DNA of 32,492 bases, from the NCBI GenBank assembly GCA_017470785.1, contig JAFUXM010000094.1:1-32492 (forward strand), written 5' to 3'. Shown piece by piece: positions 7,654 to 13,661 of the stretch. Every line of letters begins with the position of its first letter. Position 1 is the first letter of the stretch. The position numbers and the translations under genes are program-made. The notes beneath the pieces are model-generated. The model saw nothing but the letters and a program-made list of their open reading frames with translations, ran no database searches and was not told where the DNA came from. Source of the stretch: Synergistaceae bacterium (GTDB lineage Bacteria > Synergistota > Synergistia > Synergistales > Aminobacteriaceae).

Positions 7654-8868
7654 TTAAAAATTAATATCAGCTTCTGAACTCACGCTCTTAACGCTCTTGA
7701 CCTCGCCCTTGCTAAGCTCGACTAACGCCGGCAGCTTATCTTTAAGACCTAACTTCTCGGTCATTCTGGCGTTTCTATAGCCGTCGATAATCGGCGTCTT
7801 AATGCCTTTCTCTTTGCTCTTGACCTCGGCTGCATTCGACAGCTTGACCTGCTCAGGATCGATGCTTGAATAGAAGAAAGCTGTAACTTTCTCCGGCTCG
7901 AGCAAGGTCGAGCGCAGATGCACCTGCTCGTTGATATAAGACGAAGCAGCCATGGCTGCGATTGCGCCGTCGGACGCTGCAGTTATAACCTGCCGCAAAT
8001 ACTTGTCGCGTACGTCGCCGGCTGCAAAGATGCCCTCTACTGAAGTCTCCATGTGATCGTTAGTGACGATCCAGCCGCCCTTCTTAGCTTCGACAAGGCC
8101 GTTCACACAGCCGTCGTCCGGCGTCTGCCCAACGAACATAAAGACCATCGCAACAGGAAGATTTGACGTCTCGCCCGTCTTGACGTTCTTCAATACTAAA
8201 TTAAGCATCCTCATGTCGTCGTCATCTTCAGGCTCTCTGTCTTGAATTTCATCAACTACTGTGTTATAGACCGGCTCCATCTTGGGATTGGCAAGCACCT
8301 GCTCAATGGCTGCCCTGTCGGCTCTGAACTCATCGCGTCTGTGAATTAAATAAACTTTCGACGCAAATTTCGTTAAATAATTTCCTTCTTCGACAGCCGT
8401 GTTGCCGCCGCCGACCACTGCGACTTCTAAATCTTCGCAGAATGCAGCGTCGCAGACTGCGCAGAAGCTAACGCCGCGGCCGATATGCTCGGCCTCGCCG
8501 GCGCAGCCTAAACGCCTGAAGTGCGCACCGGTTGCAACGATAATTGCCTCGGCCTCGATCTCATTGGTCTCATCGCCCTTGTGCGTCACGACGATTTTCT
8601 TATCGCCCCTAAGCTCAACTTTGCTGTCATCAACCATGCGGATTTCAGTCTCAAACTTCATTGCGTGCTTGTGCAGCATCTCGCCGAGCTCCGGCCCGGT
8701 CGCATGAGCAACGCCCGGGTAATTCTCGATCTCGTCAGTGATATTAATCTGACCGCCGGTCTTCGTCTTCTCAAGCACTAACACGTCAAGACCTGACCGT
8801 CTGCCGTAAATCGCCGCCGACATTCCGGCAGGCCCCGCTCCGATAATAACAAGCTCTCGCTTTTCCAT
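7654..8868 (-). CDS. trxB: Thioredoxin reductase with C-terminal cysteine-less thioredoxin-like domain
   Basis: A 404-residue flavoprotein. Residues 1-315 are a complete thioredoxin-disulfide reductase: FAD motif GAGPAG (10-15), redox pair Cys136-AlaVal-Cys139, NADPH motif GGGNTA (153-158), IHRRDEFRA, and FAAGDVRDK (281-289) for FAD closure. It should transfer electrons from NADPH to thioredoxin. Normal TrxB ends near residue 310. The extra 90 residues look like a thioredoxin fold: strand VTAFFYSS, helix, strand KTPIIDGYRN, helix, then LPALVELSKGEV with the expected cis-Pro. The WCGPC position reads YSSIDPEQ, so no redox cysteines remain. The CDF pump gene lies 53 bp upstream on the same strand. 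Confidence 0.93.
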   Translation of the reverse strand: MEKRELVIIGAGPAGMSAAIYGRRSGLDVLVLEKTKTGGQINITDEIENYPGVAHATGPELGEMLHKHAMKFETEIRMVDDSKVELRGDKKIVVTHKGDETNEIEAEAIIVATGAHFRRLGCAGEAEHIGRGVSFCAVCDAAFCEDLEVAVVGGGNTAVEEGNYLTKFASKVYLIHRRDEFRADRAAIEQVLANPKMEPVYNTVVDEIQDREPEDDDDMRMLNLVLKNVKTGETSNLPVAMVFMFVGQTPDDGCVNGLVEAKKGGWIVTNDHMETSVEGIFAAGDVRDKYLRQVITAASDGAIAAMAASSYINEQVHLRSTLLEPEKVTAFFYSSIDPEQVKLSNAAEVKSKEKGIKTPIIDGYRNARMTEKLGLKDKLPALVELSKGEVKSVKSVSSEADINF

Positions 8869-8921
8869 AATAATTAAAACGCCCCTCTAATTTAAATTAA
8901 ATTATTTATTATAATTATAAT

Positions 8922-9782
8922 TTATTTAACATCTTCTGTGTGGATTATGCAGCGAATATCAAGCCCTAATTTTTCGCGCAAATGCGCCTGTATCCTGTGG
9001 GTCATGGCGTGAACTTCTTTTAATTTCATCTCGGGGTCGCACTGGACATGAAAGTCAGCATAAATTATATTTCCTGAACGGCGTGAGCGCACTTTATGCA
9101 CGCCCTTTATCTCCGGCTCAAGCATAACTGCGTTTATAATTACTTCAGGCTCGATTGCGATATGATCCGTAAGCTCGTCAGCTGCCGCGTGAAATATCTG
9201 CCACGCAGTTTTGAAAATTAACGCCGCGATTAAAAGCGATATGACTGCATCGATCCATAACGGCGCATCAAAATATTTTATAAATATTATCGAAGCTATT
9301 ACTCCAAGCGTGACGTATATATCCGAAAGCGTATGCTTAGCGTCCGCAATTAAAATTATAGAATTTAATTTCAGCCCTGCTTTGCTCTCAAGCAGCGAGA
9401 CGAATATATTAAATATTAAAGTAATTATAATTAAAGCAAGCTCTATATCGGACGGAATTCTAAAGCTCGGCTCAAGAAAGTTTAATACGCTTTGCTCGAT
9501 AATTTTAATTCCAAGATAGATTAACAAAGCGGCGATGCTTAGACTTGCTAAAGTCTCGTAGCGCGAGTGGCCATAGGCGTGATCTGCATCCTGCGGCTTG
9601 CTGGCTATCTTAACGCCTATCATGCCTATTAAATTAGACAGCCCGTCGGTCACCGAGTGATAGCCGTCCGCCGTTATTGACTGCATACCTGTTATTAAGC
9701 CAACTATAATTTTTATAGCCGACACTGCCAAATTACAGATTAAAATTATAAATAATACAAGCTGAACTTTATTATCGCGCAT
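8922..9782 (-). CDS. Cation diffusion facilitator (metal efflux) transporter
   Basis: A 286-residue inner-membrane antiporter of the CDF family (FieF/MntE-like) that exports divalent metals such as Zn, Fe or Mn in exchange for protons. There are six predicted membrane segments in residues 5-205. The TM2 motif ADGYHSVTDGLSN supplies His42 and Asp46, and the TM5 motif ADAKHTLSDIYV supplies a second HxxxD. A cytoplasmic tail of about 80 residues (VRSRRSGNIIYADFHVQCDP … IRCIIHTEDVK) is the ferredoxin-like dimerisation domain. Length is normal. The specificity cannot be set from the sequence, though His in TM2 is compatible with Zn or Mn. It lies upstream of trxB and may share its transcript. Confidence 0.92.
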   Translation of the reverse strand: MRDNKVQLVLFIILICNLAVSAIKIIVGLITGMQSITADGYHSVTDGLSNLIGMIGVKIASKPQDADHAYGHSRYETLASLSIAALLIYLGIKIIEQSVLNFLEPSFRIPSDIELALIIITLIFNIFVSLLESKAGLKLNSIILIADAKHTLSDIYVTLGVIASIIFIKYFDAPLWIDAVISLLIAALIFKTAWQIFHAAADELTDHIAIEPEVIINAVMLEPEIKGVHKVRSRRSGNIIYADFHVQCDPEMKLKEVHAMTHRIQAHLREKLGLDIRCIIHTEDVK

Positions 9783-9794
9783 ATTAAAAAATTA

Positions 9795-9882
9795 TTATTC
9801 GCCGTCGGGCGCATTTAGCATGATAATTCTTACTCTTTAAGCCCATCCGAGGGCTTAAAGCCTCTTGTAACCAGTCATAAAT
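9795..9882 (-). pseudogene. 3'-end remnant homologous to the gene at 9902-10906
   Basis: This short stretch repeats the 3' end of the neighbouring gene. Minus-strand codons read IYDWLQEA, then after an interruption VRIIMLNAPDGE and a stop; the intact gene ends IYDWFQEETVRIIRPDAPDGE. Identity is obvious at both edges. Between them sits a 26-bp perfect palindrome that shifts the frame. It is a decayed relic of a tandem copy. Confidence 0.8.
9835..9860. repeat. 26-bp perfect inverted repeat inserted in the gene remnant
   Basis: CTTTAAGCCC, loop ATCCGA, GGGCTTAAAG. The intact gene lacks it at the equivalent place. There is no T-run beyond it, so it is not a standard terminator. Confidence 0.75.
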
Positions 9883-9901
9883 ATTAAGCATGATATTAAA
9901 A

Positions 9902-10906
9902 TTATTCGCCGTCAGGCGCATCGGGCCGGATAATTCTAACAGTCTCTTCTTGGAACCAGTCATAAATCGTGCGCTTCTGTTCTTTCTGCGTCCGCATTCT
10001 TTCGATACTTGTTCCTATTATATATAACGGATTAGCCGGATCAATTAAATCATGTCCCCACTGCCTGATGGTCTTGGCTAATTTATCAAGCTGCGCCTCA
10101 GTGTCGGTGACGAGGCATAATAAAATCCAGTCCTCGTTCTCGTCATGGTCTATATCGAACCAGCCCGGCAAGAATATACGCCGCTGCTCAAGCAAGAATA
10201 TATGCAGCTTGCCTATAAACGGCAGCAGCTCTTCAAAATTTTCGCTTCTAACTTTATGAGCAAATAATCTATCGGCATCAAGGAATTTAAATGCGTCGCT
10301 GTCCAGCTGCTCATAATCTTTATAGTGATTAAAGTCGGCGCGGCTTCGCAGCATAAAGTCAACCGTGAAATTTCCGCGCGGCGCGTTATTAGCGCTTGCC
10401 CATAAATTTAAACCTAATTGACCCGGCGCAGGAATTTTCCGAGCTGCAACGCCCCAGTTCGGAAAAGTTTTGATAAAAGATTTAATAAGCTCATGCTCCG
10501 GCCAAATAGCTTTGACTTTATTATCTTCAAGTTTAAAATATTGCTCGTCCGGCAGGCACGGCACAACGGGAAAAGTCTCGCTTACAGTCACTTCTTTAAT
10601 TCCCCAGTCGGTCATGAATGCGCTGTCCAAGAACTGCACCATACGGTTTAGTTCCAACAGCTCTCTTGCCCGTGACGCGTCGATTATCACCTCGCCGTAT
10701 GAACTCACCGGCACGCCGATCTCTTGTGAAATCCGCTCACGGGTTCTAACGCCCTGCGGCGTAAGCGCATAGCCGTTTGCAATCGGGAATAGATCACCGG
10801 CATTCACTAACTCATCCAGATTATCCGGCTCTTCACCGGCCAAGGCCACAGTCTCACGATCCCACACGGGCAGCTCATGCGAGAATAACAGCAGCATACT
10901 TTCCAT
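9902..10906 (-). CDS. Hypothetical protein of unknown function (334 residues)
   Basis: I do not recognise this family. It is soluble and acidic, with no signal peptide or membrane helix. The first 70 residues end in ANGYALTPQGVRTRERISQE, which looks like the tail of a winged-helix module. The middle holds an FNWGVAARK-like stretch and NNAPRGNFTVDFMLRSRADF. The last 110 residues alternate strand and helix (LHIFLLEQRRIFLPGWFDID … WILLCLVTDTEAQLDKLAKT) and finish PDAPDGE. Upstream AAGGAG lies 14 nt before the ATG at 10906. The Rpn-type nuclease gene is 51 bp upstream on the same strand, so co-transcription is likely. A degenerate copy of its 3' end lies directly downstream. Confidence 0.8.
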   Translation of the reverse strand: MESMLLLFSHELPVWDRETVALAGEEPDNLDELVNAGDLFPIANGYALTPQGVRTRERISQEIGVPVSSYGEVIIDASRARELLELNRMVQFLDSAFMTDWGIKEVTVSETFPVVPCLPDEQYFKLEDNKVKAIWPEHELIKSFIKTFPNWGVAARKIPAPGQLGLNLWASANNAPRGNFTVDFMLRSRADFNHYKDYEQLDSDAFKFLDADRLFAHKVRSENFEELLPFIGKLHIFLLEQRRIFLPGWFDIDHDENEDWILLCLVTDTEAQLDKLAKTIRQWGHDLIDPANPLYIIGTSIERMRTQKEQKRTIYDWFQEETVRIIRPDAPDGE

Positions 10907-10957
10907 ACTCGAAACTTCTTCTCCTTAATAACTATAATTATTTAATTTTAAAATCTT

Positions 10958-12076
10958 TTAATTTTTAATTTTTGCTGCGAGAGCATCGATATCTTCAGGC
11001 GATAAACCGGTGCATTGCATAATATCGCTAATCGCAAGACCGATTTCAAGCATTCTTTGAGCCGCATTAGAATACGCCTCACTGCGGCCACGGGCTTCGC
11101 CGATTGATATGCCCTCACTGCGACCACGGGCTTCGCCGATTGATATGCCCTCACTGCGGCCACGGGCTTCGCCGATTGATATACCCTCGGCGCGGCCAAT
11201 GTTTATGCCCTCACTGCGGCCAATATTTATGCCTTCACTGCGCCCACGGGCTTCGCCGATTGATATGCCTTCGGCGCGGCCTATCTCTATTCCCTCGTCC
11301 TTAAAAGCTTTTTCAATCCAAGATTCATACGGCATTCTCTTTTCCTCCAGTTCTCTATACTCGTTAATATATTTAACGCGCAAAGCCTCGCTTTTAAGAT
11401 TAATAATCCGCTCAAGAAATAATAACAGCGCTCTGCGATCCTTACGCTCCCAGCCCTTAGCGTTCAGAAGCGTCCAAAGCTCACGCAGATAAATAAATTT
11501 CTGCAGCTCGTCCTTGCGGCATCGTTTGGCCTTGCGCGACGCGTAAATCGCTAAGTCAAACGGATTATCGCTCGCCCTTAATGCATCTTCGTCAAGCGCT
11601 TCAATGTCAAGGCAGTTATAGCTGTATTTTATAGACGTGCCGAAGTGCGAGAACTCGTAGAAATTTTTGTTCTCTTTAGGCCTCGGCTCGGTTAAAATTG
11701 CCAGCGCTGCAGGATGTCTGCCGTGATGCGCAAACAGCAAGCAATAATACCTGTGCATTCGGGACGGCAAGTCCTCACCGCCTGGGCCTTGAATCTCAAT
11801 GTGAAGCAGCACCCACTCGTCGCCGCCGCTCTTTAACGCAATTTTCATTAATGCGTCAACAAATCTGGGCGGATTATGCTCGTCCTGCTGAGCGTCAAAG
11901 CTCTGCATAATGTCGCGCAGCTCTTTATCAAGAAATTCCGGCTCAACGCTCAAGTCCGCAGCATAATACAAGTCCGGCATCACACTGAGCAGCATCTCCC
12001 GCCAAAACCTCGCAATTAAATCCTTCCAGAAACCGTCAAAGTCAAATCGTTCTTCCCGTTCGTTTAGCTCTTCCAT
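10958..12076 (-). CDS. Rpn/PD-(D/E)XK nuclease-family putative transposase with C-terminal repeats
   Basis: A 372-residue protein of the Rpn (recombination-promoting nuclease, YhgA-like) group. FWREMLLSVMPDLYYAADLS leads to a PD-(D/E)XK-type core: RFVDALMKIALK then EWVLLHIEIQGPGG, whose acidic residues plus EIQ fit the catalytic set. HRYYCLLFAHHGRHPAALAILTEP and RKDELQKFIYLRELW are typical of the family. The C-terminus has tandem GRSEGISIGEAR-type units (about residues 262-334), then AAQRMLEIGLAISDIMQCTG, a common family ending. Such proteins nick DNA and promote recA-independent recombination. No transposon ends were found around it. No convincing Shine-Dalgarno precedes the ATG. Confidence 0.85.
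   Translation of the reverse strand: MEELNEREERFDFDGFWKDLIARFWREMLLSVMPDLYYAADLSVEPEFLDKELRDIMQSFDAQQDEHNPPRFVDALMKIALKSGGDEWVLLHIEIQGPGGEDLPSRMHRYYCLLFAHHGRHPAALAILTEPRPKENKNFYEFSHFGTSIKYSYNCLDIEALDEDALRASDNPFDLAIYASRKAKRCRKDELQKFIYLRELWTLLNAKGWERKDRRALLLFLERIINLKSEALRVKYINEYRELEEKRMPYESWIEKAFKDEGIEIGRAEGISIGEARGRSEGINIGRSEGINIGRAEGISIGEARGRSEGISIGEARGRSEGISIGEARGRSEAYSNAAQRMLEIGLAISDIMQCTGLSPEDIDALAAKIKN
11077..11292 (-). repeat. Coding minisatellite of 36- and 24-bp units inside the Rpn-like gene
   Basis: Seven consecutive units on the plus strand: 36 bp at 11077, 11113 and 11149, 24 bp at 11185 and 11209, 36 bp at 11233, 24 bp at 11269. Each starts C(C/T)TC(A/G)CTGCG or a close variant. 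All lengths are multiples of 12, so copy-number change keeps the reading frame and only alters the GRSEGISIGEAR / GRSEGINI repeat tract. Confidence 0.95.
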
Positions 12077-12184
12077 CTTGAAAAATTAAATTTAAAATTA
12101 AAATTAAAATTAAATTTATAAAAATTTTTATTTAATAAATTATATAATGTAAAAATTTAAAATAAAAATAAATCAGGTGGTAAA

Positions 12185-13039
12185 ATGGCTGAAATTTTAA
12201 AGGGCGCACCGGCTGCGCAAAATTTAAGTTTAAATTTAATTAAACGCGTTGAGATTTTAAAGTCAAAAAATATTACGCCCGTGCTTGAAATTTTAAGATT
12301 GGGCGCAAGACCTGACGATCTCTCGTACGAGAGCGGGATAATTAAACGCTGCGGGAAAGTCGGCATTGAAGTTAAGAAAATTATTTTAGATGCGTCTTGT
12401 CCGCGCGAAGAGTTATTAAATGCAATTAAACTTGCAAATCAAGATAATAAAGTTCATGGCGTAATAATGTTCAGGCCGCTGGGCAATAAAGAACTGGAGC
12501 AAGCCGCGAGAGATTTATTAAAACCTGAAAAGGACGTCGACGGCATGACTGATGGCTCATTAGCCGGAGTATTTTCTAATCGTGATATAGGCTTCGCGCC
12601 CTGCACGGCTCAAGCCTGCATAGAGCTCTTAGACTTTTATAATATAGATTTAACCGGAAAAAATATCGCAGTGCTTGGCCGCAGCTTAGTCATAGGCCGA
12701 CCGGTCTCTATATTACTTCAAAATAAAAACGCTACTGTAACAATGTGCCATTCTAAAACTAAAAACTTAGCCGAAATTTGCAGACAGTCAGATATAATTA
12801 TCGCCGCGATGGGCCGCGCAAATTTTGTTGATAAAAATTTTATAAATAAAGATTTAAAGCAAGTCATTATAGATGTAGGCATAAATATTAATGACGAGGG
12901 CAAGCTCTGCGGCGACGTGAATTTTAGTGAGCTTGAAAGTTTAGTTAAAGCTATTACGCCAGTGCCCGGCGGAGTAGGCGCTGTTACAACTTCGGTCTTA
13001 GCCGAGCATGTAGTTAGAGCAGCTGAGAAATATTTATAA
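12185..13039 (+). CDS. folD: FolD-family methylenetetrahydrofolate dehydrogenase/cyclohydrolase, variant active site
   Basis: A 284-residue cytoplasmic enzyme of the FolD family, which interconverts 5,10-methylene-, methenyl- and 10-formyl-tetrahydrofolate with NAD(P). KDVDGMTDG (116-124), FAPCTAQACIELL, AVLGRSLVIGRPVSILL for the cofactor, and TPVPGGVGAVTTSVLAEH are well preserved. The catalytic signature is altered. The usual YxxxK reads Tyr48-Glu-Ser-Gly-Ile52, so the lysine is replaced, and the usual VQLPLP Gln reads MFRPLG (Phe96). From memory a clostridial FolD-like subgroup carries the same LSYERG / FRPLP pattern. AGGTGG is correctly placed before the ATG. It is coupled to rlmH 10 bp downstream. 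Confidence 0.9.
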   Translation: MAEILKGAPAAQNLSLNLIKRVEILKSKNITPVLEILRLGARPDDLSYESGIIKRCGKVGIEVKKIILDASCPREELLNAIKLANQDNKVHGVIMFRPLGNKELEQAARDLLKPEKDVDGMTDGSLAGVFSNRDIGFAPCTAQACIELLDFYNIDLTGKNIAVLGRSLVIGRPVSILLQNKNATVTMCHSKTKNLAEICRQSDIIIAAMGRANFVDKNFINKDLKQVIIDVGININDEGKLCGDVNFSELESLVKAITPVPGGVGAVTTSVLAEHVVRAAEKYL

Positions 13040-13049
13040 GAAGCTTAAA

Positions 13050-13493
13050 GTGAAGATTTTAATCTTAACAGTGGGCAAGCCAAAAAATAATTTGCTTGCT
13101 GATTTAGCTGACGAATATTTGACGCGCATTAAGCCTGATAATTTTGTTGTTACCGAGCGGGTGCCGGACGCAAATAATATCGAGCGTGAGGGCGAAAAAT
13201 TATTAAAGAAGCTTAGGCCAAGCGATAAAGTTATATTAATGCACGATACGGGCAAAGAATTTTCAAGCTTGAACTTTGCAGAATTTTTATCGCAGGAGCT
13301 TAACAACTCGCAGGGGCGCATAGTCTTTATAATCGGCGGACCATGGGGTGTAAGCCAAGCCGTGAAAGACCGCGCAGATTTTAAATTGTCGCTGTCTAAA
13401 ATGACGTTCACTCACGAGATGTGTTATTTATTTTTGTGCGAGCAGCTTTACAGGGCTTACGCAATCATTCACGGCTTAGATTATCACCATTAA
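13050..13493 (+). CDS. rlmH: 23S rRNA (pseudouridine-1915-N3)-methyltransferase RlmH
   Basis: A 147-residue SPOUT methyltransferase that methylates pseudouridine 1915 in helix 69 of 23S rRNA, using S-adenosylmethionine. Signatures: MKILILTVGKPKN at the N-terminus, ILMHDTGKEFSSLNFAEFL, the knot motif IVFIIGGPWGVS, and the very conserved end HEMCYLFLCEQLYRAYAIIHG followed by LDYHH. Length is typical. It starts with GTG at 13050, only 10 bp after folD, so the two form an operon. Confidence 0.96.
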   Translation: MKILILTVGKPKNNLLADLADEYLTRIKPDNFVVTERVPDANNIEREGEKLLKKLRPSDKVILMHDTGKEFSSLNFAEFLSQELNNSQGRIVFIIGGPWGVSQAVKDRADFKLSLSKMTFTHEMCYLFLCEQLYRAYAIIHGLDYHH

Positions 13494-13597
13494 AGAAATT
13501 AAATTAATTTAAATATTTTCAATATGAAAAGATTGTATTCAGCTTCATCTCTGCGAGGCTTGTGAAAGCTAATTCTAAATTTAAAACGGCTTTGCTA

Positions 13598-13626
13598 TTG
13601 ACGCTTGAATAAGTTAAAATTATGAA
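13598..13626 (+). promoter_or_regulatory. Sigma-70 promoter of the surface-protein gene
   Basis: TTGACG, 17-nt spacer, TATGAA, lying 35 nt before the ATG at 13662. AAAGGAGAG precedes the start codon. Confidence 0.7.
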
Positions 13627-13661
13627 AATTTAAATTATTATAAAGGAGAGTAATATTTATT

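Noticed and set aside
11077-11292. Regular 36-bp repeats that could be taken for a CRISPR array
   Set aside because: Units abut with no unique spacers, are all multiples of 12 bp and encode a protein repeat in a continuous reading frame; no cas genes are present.
11109-11492. Plus-strand open frame of Pro/Arg/Ser-rich repeats
   Set aside because: It is the antisense shadow of the Rpn minisatellite, with no ribosome site and no independent similarity.
9902-12076. Novel defence system made of the Rpn-like nuclease and the unknown protein
   Set aside because: No further defence genes, helicases or modification enzymes are nearby; the evidence is only adjacency, so it is listed as a low-interest observation.
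13034-13411. Minus-strand frame of 125 codons opposite rlmH
   Set aside because: It is fully covered by the well-conserved rlmH gene and its composition is that of an antisense shadow.
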